From positions 21,775,444-21,839,443 of the forward strand of contig NC_090703.1 of NCBI RefSeq assembly GCF_040954835.1: a stretch of 64,000 nt of DNA, written 5' to 3'. The stretch's first letter is position 1. Every line of letters begins with the position of its first letter. Shown here in pieces: positions 35,180 to 46,124 of the stretch. The notes under the pieces were generated by a model. It ran no database searches. It saw only the letters and a list, made by a program, of their open reading frames with translations, and had not been told where the DNA came from. The DNA is from Lepisosteus oculatus. Lineage: Eukaryota > Chordata > Actinopteri > Semionotiformes > Lepisosteidae. A program made the translations under genes and the position numbers.

Positions 35180-35740
35180 CTCCTACACACATCTGTCTCA
35201 GTAATCCCTTATTTGGATCTCCTAAAGGGTTCAATCAGTAAAGGCAATTGCCCTGAATGGCTGTTGACATTCATGGCCCAGACACTGTGAGTCTGAGATC
35301 TGGCCATGATGCTCGTTGTGCTGGCACACCACTGGCAGATGAACTGGGAGGGAGTGTTGGGACTGGTCAGTCAAGGCGGCTTTGAGGAAACAGGGAATCC
35401 TGTAATTTCACAGGGACCTGCAGGCTTTCGTAGCTCTCCTATCAAGCGCTGTGAAGCTGTCAGCATTTCAAAAGGCGACTGGCTCAATGGTTGACAAGGT
35501 TGGAGCCGCTTGTTGACCCCTCTTCTTCCTCAACATGCAGTGCAGGAGCTGATTGTTACGGAAGAGTTAATAACCCCTAATTGGATGTGCAGGAAATGAA
35601 AGGAATCATGCAAAACAAAAAAAAAGAATAACAGAAAAACTAATAAAATCCATGCCTTGATTGCTGCAGTTTCCACATTTAATTAAGCTGAAATGTAGTT
35701 AGAGGTCTGGTAGTTAAAGGGGTGAGTGTGTAGCTTGCTT
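35180..35740. promoter_or_regulatory. GC-richer block, candidate conserved element
   Basis: From about 35270 to 35560 the base composition is balanced, with GCGCTGTGAAGCTGTCAGCA and TTAATAACCCCTAATTGGAT (homeobox-type TAATTGG). It could be a conserved regulatory block or an old unclassified repeat. No open frame supports an exon. Confidence 0.2.
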
Positions 35741-35744
35741 TGGT

Positions 35745-38315
35745 CATGCTGTAGTGATGTCTGTCAGGAAAACAAACACCTGAACGTGCAAAGTTTCCAT
35801 TCCAAACACAAGAGAACCCACAGCTCTCAGAGGTACTGGAGATGAGCTCCATTAATGGGTTTACATGGCAAGAAGAACTAAACCATGGTTGGTGTAAAAC
35901 TTAACAGCACCTTTCAATTCATCCCTATGTATGTTTCTTGGTATTAAAGCTTTTCAGGGAAGAGCAGCATGAATTCTGATGTGCAGCTCTTAACTGTACT
36001 TCAGTTTGAAATAAATTGCAGATCTGCCTGCTGCTGGCAGATCTGTAGAATTGCATCTCCTGGAACTGTGCCTCTCCATCACTGTCCCAAGAACTTGCAA
36101 CACCTGTGTCCTCTTTTTTTGTTAAAACATTCCCATCGAAAATATTTGATAAGAATTTTATGATTGTTCATAGAGAGCAACATGCTGTTTTAATTTGGCT
36201 TAAATGATTTCAGTATTGGTCCAGCTGCTAGACAGTCATTGATTTTCTTCATGGACAGCATATGAGCGTGTGTGTAAGTAATTGTGTTACACGAATATCT
36301 TGTTTTGAGCATTGTGTTAATGGGAGCTCCCTACATTGTCACAACCCAGAAGTGGCACAGGCACGGTACTTCTGACAACTTTTATTTTGAAATATTTTGA
36401 TCTAATGCCTTGGTATACTTATTTTTGTGCAAAGCACAAATCGGAACAAATTGCCAACTTTGGTTCGTATTGATTGTTTTAAACTGTGTTTACATAAACT
36501 TCAGAAAATGGGTCAGGGAAGGGAAACATGACACATTTTGGCCTGTTTCAATTTTTTTTTCTGAAAGAAAGCTAAAGGGTCTGGAACTGATTTCACTAAA
36601 GAGGAGAATGGGGGGCTCACCTTTTTTATGTCAAACAGCTGGATGAATGAGACAATGTGATTTAACCTCAGAAAACAATAAAACATTCCGAACATCACAA
36701 ACTGCTTGTAACACGTGGCTGCCTGTCACTTGTACCCCTATAGACTGTTGTTTTTAAAAGGAAGAAACTGCCTTCACAATAGGACCACGGTACATTTAGT
36801 GGCTGGACTGTTGAAGAGAGAATATGGGAAGGGGGAAGGGGGAAGAGTTGGTGACTGGGAAACTGTCCCAGGACAGGTGTCCACTTAGTCAGATTGCTGG
36901 CTCCAATGCCATGTTGATTTCGGTCAGAGGTTAATGGAAGGATTGTTTCAGCCTGTCCATTCATCTTGCAGGTTCCTTTATGGATTTAGTAAACACTGAA
37001 GTTGTCACAGTAGATTAATGCAGAGGGGACCCTAATTGTTCTGTTACAGACCTTAAAAGTGTCTGTAAGCATTTCTTTTTTTTTTTGCTCTCGCTAAAAT
37101 AAGCCCTTTATCGCTAAAAGGGAGAGAGGCATCTGAGGTTACAGATGCAGTGTGGTTGAGCATTGTTCACTGGTAATGCAGGGTATCTCTGTTTAGGAAG
37201 AGCTCTCTAGCTTGTGAAACCAAAATATGTCTGTCTTCTTATCAGCTCAGCTTTCTTGACAGTTTGTTTAATTCACTCCTTTCCTTCCCCCGGTATTTGA
37301 AGCTTTGACATGAGGTTGTACTTCACAGTTGAGCCATCAACAGCTGAATAGGAATGAGTCAAGGGTTAGTCACAGACATTTTGTTCTGGAAAAACATTTC
37401 CTCCTGGTTGTCTGAAAGTAATAGTAAAGTAGGAAACCAATTGAAAGAGAGAGGGTTATTTTTTATTTATATAAACACAGGTTAAGAAAACCGGAAGGAG
37501 CTCCTCTGGATTTCGAAAGACGTGGATCCCATTGTGCTGTTTTGAAAATCAACCCGTTCATTGGTTTCAGTGTCATGAATGTAAAAAGAATGTAAAAAGG
37601 CACTGCCGTTAAAGAATGTTTCTTACAGGACGTTTCCAGCAGGCCAGTGTGGACAAGAAAAAATGTCATGGCCTCTTCCTTATAAAACATAGTATATTTT
37701 CTCTTATCTGATGCTATAAAGTGTTTGCTTTCTTCTTCTTCTGTGAATTAGAAAAGCTGTCAATACTTGTCTAGTCAGTTGAAGGTTTCAGCTGTCTTGC
37801 AATCCAAATTCCTACAGTTTTTGGGCCTCTCTCCCCTTTCTGCTCATCCATTAACTTTTATTCAACATGCACTTGCAACCTTATCTCACTGATTCGAGCA
37901 TTCCGCTTGCAATTCATCGAGCGTTGTGTGAGTCTGGCTTAGCTGGGTGGGGACCTATGATTCTGCTGGTGTTGACCTGTCTCCCCTGATGGATGAAGGC
38001 CAATGTTACAAAAAAGGGAGATCTATCTTCCAGAGAGAAGTGTTTTTAAGAGAGAGGGAGTCAATTGCACAATCAATTAAGGTAAATGTCTAGTTACCAG
38101 CAAGATCTCACTTCACATCCTATCTATAGATAGATGTACTTATTATTCTAAATGTCTGTTAATATTATTGCAATTCAAGGAATCAATTGGTCAACCTGTT
38201 TTAGCATTCTTTTATGATTTCATACTGTATATCATGTGTGACCAGGAAATTGCATATTGTGCCATGTTTCGTCAGCTAAGATATAAGAATAGGTGTTCGA
38301 ATCAAATCTAGCCTC
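35745..38315. other. Unannotated stretch
   Basis: No gene or repeat is recognised. A purine-rich/G-rich stretch lies at 36820-36850 (GGGAAGGGGGAAGGGGGAAG). Confidence 0.5.
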
Positions 38316-38321
38316 CAAGAA

Positions 38322-38420
38322 TTTGTGAGGTGGGAGGACACCAGAGTGCCCAGCAATATGCCACACAAATGTGGGGAGAACATACAAACACCACACAGAA
38401 CATCCCACATAGAATCATTT
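38322..38420 (-). repeat. tRNA-derived SINE fragment
   Basis: The + strand shows GGGAGGACACCAGAGTGCCC and GTGGGGAGAACATACAAACA then CCACACAGAACATCCCAC, the reverse complement of the SINE mid-region just downstream of the B-box. Head and tail are missing. Confidence 0.7.
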
Positions 38421-38431
38421 GACATTTAATT

Positions 38432-38700
38432 GATAAGACCACTTTATTGGCCATGTACAATTTCTTGCATTAGGAATTTGTCATACCCCAGTTTGTTCTC
38501 CATGAGACACACAGACAGGGAGAAAAGTTTGGGGTCAGAGCCCAGGGTCAGCCATCTATATAGTGCCCCTGGAACAGTTGGGGTTAAGGGGCTTGCTCAC
38601 CGCCCCGGACCCTAATTGATCAAATTTGGATCAATTCGATCAATTAGAATCAAACCCAGGACCCTACATCTGGGTGGCCATGCCACCATGCTGCTCTGCT
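38432..38700 (-). repeat. V-type SINE with LINE-like tail, minus strand
   Basis: On the minus strand the head has GCATGGTGGCATGGCCACCC and TGGGTTTGATTC (B-box-like). The central domain is GAGCAAGCCCCTTAACCCCA then GGCTGACCCTGGGCTCTGAC. The 3' end GGCCAATAAAGTGGTCTTA is the LINE-like tail that such SINEs use for retrotransposition. A local AATTGATC-rich expansion (about 38611-38646) interrupts the region after the B-box. Confidence 0.8.
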
Positions 38701-38704
38701 AGGT

Positions 38705-39515
38705 AGATATTTTTTTTAAAAGCTCTCCCATCAAAGTGTGACCTCACATATTCAGTACTTTTAACATATGCAGGTGACATGCTTAATTAAAAACAAAAAC
38801 TTTATTTTTGGTTGCCAGCATTACCAGCAATCATATTGTTGATTTTTGCAAAAATATTTCAAAAATCACAGGAACGAAATCTTAACTCTTTTGCTAAGAA
38901 AAGAAGCAGAACCCTTCCTTCTCAGGTCACTAACTTAAGAACAGCAAACAAAAATTACTTCAGCCTTTACTGGATTAGAGGCATTTTGGCTTCTCTGCTC
39001 CATCCACTTCTACAGTCCAGTCATGCTCTTTAATCTCTTTCATCTGTCTGAGGACAGAAGAACCCCAACTGTGGTTCTTGGAGAAAATTTAAAATTGAAA
39101 GCAAAAGGCATATGATATTCAATTAACATAATTGAATTTGGATAATTTATTTCCTCCTGAAACCAGTGTCCTGATAAGCAATCTCTTCACTAAACTTTAA
39201 AATAATTGATTTTGGGTTTTCATATTTGAAACCACAAACTATTTGCTGTTTTTCTATATTAGAGTCATCCAACCAAGTTAATGATAGCGAAAATACAGTT
39301 AATTTAATCTTGTTCTCCTGTGATAGAGGCCTAATCCAGACTTTATACTGCTAAATTGAAAATGTCAAGCTGCAAGATTGTTTGGAAGGCCTCAAATATT
39401 CAAATATCAAAGCCGAGTGCTGTCGATGACCTGTCAATAGCTGATGAGTAGGTTAAAAGTATTTCATTGGTTGTTGTAAAGTGGGATTAAAACACATTAG
39501 TATCATGAGCTACAA
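38705..39515. other. Unannotated AT-rich stretch
   Basis: Nothing recognised. Confidence 0.5.
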
Positions 39516-39519
39516 GGAA

Positions 39520-39790
39520 TAGGTGGTATCACTCCTGTTGGTTGGAGCTGCTCCTTCAGAGATCAAAGGTCCCAGGCTCAATTACAGCATCAGTGTGTCT
39601 GTGAGGAGTCTGCATGTTGTCTTGTTGTTAGCATTGGTTTTCTTTGGTTTCCTCCTACATCCGAAAGACATGCTTGGTAGATTAGATACTATAGTCTAAA
39701 TTACAGCAAATTCTATGGTGGTTCTAGCATCTAGTCCAGGGTAGCAGGGGAGAGTTTTTGCAACTTGTGCTGCTGAAATAGGTTAGGGCT
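39520..39790 (+). repeat. Degenerate tRNA-derived SINE
   Basis: An old copy in which GGTCCCAGGCTCAATTACAG stands for the B-box region and GGTTTCCTCCTACATCCGAA then AGACATGCTTGGTAGATTAG for the body. The 3' part (ATCTAGTCCAGGGTAGCAGG) is barely recognisable and no tail is present. Confidence 0.6.
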
Positions 39791-39854
39791 TATCATGATT
39801 TTCATCAGAATATGTAGTCTAATGCTTACAAATGCTGGGATTTTATAGGTGTTG

Positions 39855-39975
39855 TAGGTTTAATAGTATTAAACTATTAAAGGTTAATTTAAAACTTTAT
39901 AGGTATTTTAAATGTATAGGTGTAAATAGTTTAATAGTATTAAACTATTAAAGTACTAAACTATTGATTAGTTTA
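39855..39975. repeat. AT-rich duplicated palindromic block
   Basis: A 24-bp unit beginning TTTAATAGTATTAAACTATT occurs identically at 39859-39882 and 39930-39953. Each unit is nearly self-complementary, and related ACTAAACTATTGATTAGTTT follows. It is a local duplication able to fold. Confidence 0.85.
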
Positions 39976-39979
39976 TTTG

Positions 39980-41395
39980 ACAATGTATCTGTCGATTAGG
40001 TTGTGAGCAATCCAAGCAATAGAATTATAGAACACTTGAGAAGAACTGCCTTTGAACATACCTGTGATGTCACTTGCGAATGGGTTAGTTTCTCTCAGTG
40101 TATTGTAAAGCAAGGGCACTGACCTTTGTGTAGCCCTACTATCTTTAACAAAAAAACATGAACACCAGCTCCATTTTTAACTATGACCCTGACCGGATAC
40201 TCATGACTTTTGAAAAACTAAACCACAAAACCAAAGCCTTCACAAAATTAGATGCATTGAAGACAAACCATATTGAATTGCTGGTTATGTAACATTTATG
40301 ATCACAGTGCTCAGATGCCCAGTGTTGTGGTACATGGCCATATCCAAAATTCAATGTTCAGCTTTCATAGGCTTTTTATCAAGCACAGGGACTGTAATGT
40401 AATGTGAATGTTCTAAATTATTAATTTTTTCCAAATGATTACAAAAGAGCCAGATGCTTAAAATGCAGTTTAAGTATGAATGTATAAACTCTTAGATGTA
40501 GAAAGTACAAAGCTGGTTAATGATCTTCTGTAAGATGTTTTAAATTAACACTACACATTATGTGAAGGTCAATGACCACTTGCCTGCTATCTTCAACGAG
40601 CTCTCTGACCTTAACCATGATGATGGATGCTACTATTGCATGTCTGCTATGTGTCACCCTCTGTAATTCCACAGGGAAACGGGATACCTTCGAGGAGTTT
40701 TATATAGTTCTGGGTTACCATTGCACGTCCAAGAAACAGAATGTTATTGGACATTTGTTTTTGTTGAATTATACATGTATGTAAGAGAATACTTACAAAT
40801 GTCACTATGATCCTCTTGTTTTCTGGAATTTAACTTTTATGACTTTATATGAACATATTGCTTTTCTCTGTCCACTGCTATTATATGATGTTTTTGTTCC
40901 TATATCTTCAGGGGTATGTATATACTCCTAAACTTAAATATAGAGCAGTTATAGTGCAGGATTTTACAATTGTCCATCCTATAGAAAGATTCTTAGTGAA
41001 GAAATGTATAAAGCTCTTCTCTATATCTCAGACACAACATTATGTAATCTATATAATCTTTCATCGTGGTTTGGTTAATTTGACAAATGGAACCAGATAA
41101 GGAATTATTTTTTTCTTTATCCAATGCCAGAGCTCATGACAATGACACTTGATTTAGAGATGATGCTACTGCTGCAAGTGTGAAGCATACTGTATAATCT
41201 AAAATACTCATTTAAAAATAAACCAGTCAACAATGAATTGCTGATTTGTGCACTGAAAAGTGAAAAAAAGTTAATTACACTTGGCAGAAAATCCATAATG
41301 TGTTATTGTTCTGCACAAATGCCTGCCATGTCATTTGTTATTTACTGACACTCTTTGTTACTAGTCGTGGGATTATTTTTCATCATGGTGTTGTA
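39980..41395. other. Unannotated AT-rich stretch
   Basis: Nothing recognised; short open frames only. Confidence 0.5.
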
Positions 41396-41399
41396 CCTT

Positions 41400-42355
41400 A
41401 AGACAGGAAAGTGGGGCAGACTGAAGTTTGCCCATTTGCCCAGGAGTGTACTCAACCACCACCCTTTCTGATTGGGGAAAAAAGAAATTCCTTCATTTCT
41501 CCAATTAATAAGACGAGCCCCCCTGTCAAGCTGTCATCAAGCCAGTATGGGGGTGGAGGGGTGGGTGGGTCATTAACGCCTTTGAGGTAAGCAGCCCCCT
41601 CCTCACGCCTGACTGTGCAATTGCTTCATTGTCCTCCTTTCACAATGGGCCCTGCCTTTGATCTGTGGGCCAAGAGAAAAAAAGAGACTGAATGATTGTG
41701 AGCCTTGTTTTTGAAACAGCACCCTCCCCTTCCCTCTTTATGTTTGACAAATGACACCTTGACCTCCATCTTACGGCATCCCTTTGGAAAGAGGAAAACA
41801 GAAAAAGAAAGACAAGGAAAGGAGAGTGGGAATGGGCAAAGCAGAATTTCCAAAAGCAAGTGTGCCATTTCTTCTTTTTAGCCGTATCTGCACAGAATAC
41901 ATTCCTATGTCTGCGCTCCCTATTCCCAATCTCCTGTTTTGCTTCTTCCCAGTCAGGGAGCACATGCACAGGCCACTAGATGGCCAGGAGAGAGCAGGTG
42001 TTGGGGAGTTTGAGGTGGGGGGGGGGGGCTGCTCTAGAGCTCAGGGTCTTGGTGAAGCCAGACAGACTGGAGGGATGTTGACAATTTCATGGGTCGCCTG
42101 GGACCTGAATAGGCCTTGGCAGTGGACAGTTCTCGGAGTCGTCCCCAGCGTTCCAATTGTTGATTTCCTTTCCTCCCTTTACAAAGATGTAAAAGACTTT
42201 GGACTCCAGCTGCCTCTCCCTACCCTCCCCCCGCCTTCCACCCCCCTTCAATACCCAATGGTCTACTGCACAGCAAAAGGCAGAGTGCCGACTTGTATAG
42301 TGCATTATTGTCTTCAGAGTGGCAAAGAGCCAGACTTTGACATTACAAAGTTGTA
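41400..42355. promoter_or_regulatory. GC-rich block with a CTCF-like site
   Basis: Base composition rises sharply over nearly 1 kb, with C/T- and G-rich runs including 13 consecutive G at 42017-42029. CCAATTAATAAGAC, CAATTGCTTCATTG and GGGCCCTGCCTTTGATCTGT look like enhancer-type motifs, the last containing a TCF/LEF-like CTTTGATC. A 190-codon + frame (41784-42356) and overlapping minus frames of 64-109 codons arise here. They are repetitive in composition, share no family resemblance and contradict each other by strand. I read this as non-coding. Confidence 0.3.
41973..41987 (+). promoter_or_regulatory. CTCF-like binding motif
   Basis: CCACTAGATGGCCAG fits the core of the vertebrate CTCF motif (CCASYAGRKGGC pattern). 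It lies inside the GC-rich block and outside any SINE. Function is inferred from the motif alone. Confidence 0.45.
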
Positions 42356-42359
42356 AAAC

Positions 42360-42980
42360 TCTTCGAGGCTTCCATTTTCTGTCTCTTAAATTGGCACACA
42401 GTTTAGCGATATAGACAGAAAAAAAAAGTTTTTTGTGCTAGTTAATAGGGAGCGCGAGAGTCAAAGAGTTGTATTTAGAATGCTGAAGTGTTTTAGAAGA
42501 ATGGAGTGGCTGCACTTTGAAAGGGCATTTGCTCTGGGATTCAGTGCTTAGAACCCCATGGGACACATGAGAAATGTGGTTCAAGTTTTTCAAAGCTCAG
42601 TCATCTGTAACTTGAAGTTACAGAAGAGAGGGAGGGAGAGATCTGTCTTTCAGAGGACTTTCAGCGACTGGGCAGTCCTGCAATAAGTGACATTGACAGT
42701 CATGGGGATTTTTTTTGACCTGCAACATTCTCTTCTCAGGGCCAGAAGTTTTCTGGTTTCAAAACTTTTACAAACTGCTGTGTGTATCCCCCGCCCCTTT
42801 GGTACTGCACACACACAACGTAACAATGTGGTGAAGTAAACAGTTTTATTCAGCTTTAACCTAACATTTTTATTTGTATATTATTCTCTACCATTTTTTT
42901 TGTCTTTCACAGATTATACTGTATGTTCCCCGGAATTGCAGTGAAATTTCAGTAAGTGTGAACCAGACCAGGTCATAAAA
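42360..42980. other. Unannotated stretch
   Basis: Nothing recognised. Confidence 0.5.
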
Positions 42981-42984
42981 CCAT

Positions 42985-43210
42985 TTCCACAAAAGCAGCT
43001 GCAGACAGGAAGCTAATTAGGGCCTTGACAACACCTGGTGAGGGTTGCAGCTGATCCAGTGGCTGGATAGGACAGGCAACTGGAACTGGAAAGCCTGGCG
43101 AAACCGTGTTGAACATTAGCGGAACATGCAAGCTCCACGCAAACAGGCAGCCGAGGCCAGAATCACACATCGAAGCTACAACACCGCAGCACCAACTGGC
43201 ACAGCACCGA
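42985..43210 (-). repeat. Very degenerate tRNA-derived SINE, probable
   Basis: The order GGAACATGCAAGCTCCACGC, GCCAGAATCACAC and GCAGCACCAACTGGCACAG on the + strand mirrors the minus-strand layout of the clear copies at 29.0 and 31.65 kb. Similarity outside these points is poor. Confidence 0.4.
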
Positions 43211-43214
43211 ACAA

Positions 43215-44115
43215 CAGTGTTGCCTGACCTTTGGCTTTTCAGAGCCAGTTTTTTTTTTCTTATTAGGCATGAGAAAGACCTTTTTTGTTGTTTTTCCGTT
43301 CAAGACTTGCAGACCTTGAAATCATGTGCTGTAGTCCCTTTACTTCATTAAGGACATATGCACAGTAAGGGACAAGCATGTGACTCAGCTTTTCAGGTTT
43401 CTAAAAGGTGTTTCCATTAAAATGTGGAACAATAAAGGTGCTCCAGGCAATCAGTTACCAACATTGTTTAAAGTGAGTCAGCAGATAGGCTTGTTGTTCT
43501 GAAGTGACGTCCTCCATGGATTCCAGACATAATCACCAGATTCATTTAGTCATTATCAAATGATACTCTTGGAGACATCATTTTTTTGGTGGGACATCTT
43601 GATTAACCAATTTGGTAACTTCCTTCCAGTATAAGATCTTACTTCTCCTTTTTCAGGTATAGCCCAGACCTTTGCTTGCTTTATTAAGGTAGTGATGTAT
43701 GTTCCTTATGGCTCATTGCCTGATTGATGGTTGTATTGTCGTGCCTCTCAGCCATTTACAGTAACTGCTGACAGATACTGTAATGCTTTGCTCATTAAAA
43801 GTAGTGACTCTTCCTGCCACATTATTCAAGAATAATAAGGTGAAGTCTGGAATTTCCAGAACAGGTGTCAGTGTAAAAAAATACGAGATGTGTTTGAATA
43901 ATAGCTTCAGGAAGAGAATAATTTCAAAATACATATATTAATATTGAGTAATGATTATATCACCATGAAAATCATATCATAATATTTACCTTCAGTAAGT
44001 ATTAGAGGCAGAAATGCAATTACATTTAAATTTAATTTTGTTAGTACAATTAGTTTTTAAGTGACACCTGGAATAACATTTCATGGTTTTGAAACATTTC
44101 CTATTTTGAACGTTT
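43215..44115. other. Unannotated AT-rich stretch
   Basis: Nothing recognised. Confidence 0.5.
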
Positions 44116-44116
44116 T

Positions 44117-44259
44117 ATATATTTTACTAATTTATTTTTTAGGTAATGGAATCAGAAATTCAATATTCAAAAAATTAATATAATCAGAGGAGTAGGGGGT
44201 AATTGTGCTCTGAAAACCATATTATACTGGGGTTTTTACTCAAATAATGCATATTTAAT
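44117..44259 (+). repeat. Left inverted arm
   Basis: It pairs with 44746-44887. It begins in TATATTTTACTAATTTATT and ends in AATGCATATTTAAT. Confidence 0.9.
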
Positions 44260-44745
44260 GAAAGAAAACAGTTAAACAGGCACAACCTGGCTACATGATG
44301 TTTAACAGGGAAATCAAATCCTTGGCTCATTTCCTTCCTGAACTTCCTGTTACTGTCACCTTTGGCTGGGTCAGTATTGCAGTGCTGCTGAGTCATATGA
44401 GTGAGTGAGTGTGAGTACATCACCATGTGATTCTGATCAAATTCGTCATGGACAGAAAGCAAAACCAAACCCGCGCTGGTTTTCTTCCTGTGAACTGATT
44501 CAAACTGCCGTGGATCTCTAAGACTTTGCAGCTTCTCCAAATGAATGCAAGGCCATTGGGCTTGTCATGTGATGGTAAGACATCCCTGAAACATTTTGAT
44601 TTTTTGGCATTGTTTGTAACTTCAATGGGCCTTTCACTTTTTAGCCCAGTGATCCCTGACCAGATTCCTTCTATCTGGCTAAACAAACAGCCCAAATGTT
44701 CGTTACATTTTAATAAGCTTTTCACTGACCTGACTGGTTTCATTA

Positions 44746-44887
44746 ATTAAATATGCATTATTTGAGTAAAAACCCGAGTTTAATATGATTTTCAGAGCAC
44801 AATTACCCCCTGCTCCTCTGATTTTATTTTTTTGAATATTGAATTTCTGATTCCATTACATAAAAAAATAAATTAGTAAGATATATA
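44746..44887 (-). repeat. Right inverted arm
   Basis: It is the reverse complement of the left arm, differing at scattered single bases and short indels. The A/T-run lengths differ near the middle. Confidence 0.9.
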
Positions 44888-45159
44888 CTAATTTGCATTC
44901 CCTGGATCTCCTACGAACACCCCTCAGACTTGTATGCCTTGGACCATGCCTCCCCGAGCACTGGCACACCTTGGACATGCCCCCCTGTACCTCTTCCAGC
45001 CCCTTCCAGTCCTTTTTTCCCCGTGTTTCTCACTCCCCTCCAGATTATGCCATCTACATAGGGTCCTAAAAGACGCTTCGTGACAATTGGATTGACGGAA
45101 ACACAGCTACTGGAGTGGGAAGGTTGTGAATACAGCATTAGTGGATTCATGTAGCTGCA

Positions 45160-46120
45160 TGTAGTGTTCTGTCGTGACAGGTAGAGATAGAAGAGAGGGA
45201 ATACCACAAGGATCTGTAATAGGAGCACTGCTCTTCCCAATTAACAATTATCAATGATAAACTGCTATAGTTTTTAAATATAAATATATAAATAACTTTT
45301 CAGATTTTCCTAAACAAAGATTATAAAACAATATAGAAGCTGCAAAAGAAAACCAAAATTCAGAACTGGGAATTCACCTGGCAGATGGCATTAAATATAG
45401 ATAACTACTTGCAGGTAGCAAAAACATACTAAAAATATGAAATTAAAAACATTAAGCTTGAAGAGACTACTTTTCTGAATATACAGTAGAGATACTGTAT
45501 ATACTGGGATGTACTTTCCATCATCCTGGCAATGTGGTGAAACAATAAAAAGGCAAACAGAATGTTAGGATATTTTTTTAAATTTGTAGATATCAAATCA
45601 AGGAATAGTTTGTTTTAGATGTCTTTTAATATGTTATGTACAGTTTTAGTTACCAAGCTACAGTACAAGAAACTAATGCTGTTCTGGGATGAGTTCAGAG
45701 AAGATCCACCAGACACATTATTGCACTTACAGTAATGTATTAATTCGAGAGACTCAAATAATTCCATCTTCTTAGTCTTAAACAAAGAACACTACAAGAG
45801 AACCCAACTGAATCATATAAAACCTCAGAGACATTGACAAAGTCAATTCTATGGACTTCTTCGGAGTCAACAGTAAAACATAAACCAGATAACACAAGTG
45901 GAAACCATATGGAAGAACATTTAAAAAGGAAGCACTTTTTACTGAGGATTCTGAGAGTATGGAGCAAGCCACCCAGTCATGTGGATTATGTTTTCCTGGC
46001 ATCATTTAAGAAATAGTTGGTTGAAATCCTTGGGTTTATTATTTACTGAAAGAAATTAGCTTTGTGTGGGTTGAATGGCTTTCTCTCATTTGTCACTGCT
46101 CTTCTGTTTAAATATATCTG
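45160..46120 (+). mobile_element. CR1/L2-like LINE with reverse transcriptase remnant
   Basis: This is a longer copy of the LINE family at 2.79 and 14.13 kb. At 45198-45236 the frame reads GIPQGSVIGALLF, the conserved PQGS motif of non-LTR reverse transcriptases. The catalytic F-x-D-D box that should follow cannot be found and seems eroded or deleted. Further on come AGGCAAACAGAATGTTAGGA (about 45553), CAGAGAAGATCCACCAGACA (about 45696), ACATTGACAAAGTCAATTCT, then AAAAGGAAGCACTTTTTACT and a TTGAATGGCTTTCTCTCATT 3' end. The copy has several stops and indels and is inactive. Confidence 0.82.
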
Positions 46121-46124
46121 AGAC

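Larger units (their letters stand above)
44117..44887. mobile_element. Element with ~142-bp inverted arms, candidate non-autonomous DNA transposon
   Basis: The left arm (44117-44259) and right arm (44746-44887) are reverse complements, with about ten differences over 143 positions by eye. Shared landmarks are GTAATGGAATCAGAAATTCA, GGGGGTAATTGTGCTCTGAA and TTTTTACTCAAATAATGCAT. The arms enclose about 486 bases of unrelated sequence with no transposase. Outer ends lie in ATATATA, compatible with a TA target site, but no clean duplication can be proved. Long terminal inverted repeats without coding capacity fit a non-autonomous or foldback DNA element. Two independent opposite insertions of one repeat are an alternative. 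Confidence 0.6.

Noticed and set aside
34848-35234. 128-codon minus frame and 89-codon plus frame
   Set aside because: Both are shadows of the SINE at 34856-35176.
41784-42356. 190-codon + strand open frame
   Set aside because: Composition-driven (K/E/R-rich, then P/G-rich), with overlapping frames on the other strand, no domain and no splice or promoter support.
44748-44887. Right inverted arm as simple low-complexity AT sequence
   Set aside because: It matches the left arm base for base through non-repetitive words such as GGGGGTAATTGTGCTC, so chance similarity is excluded.
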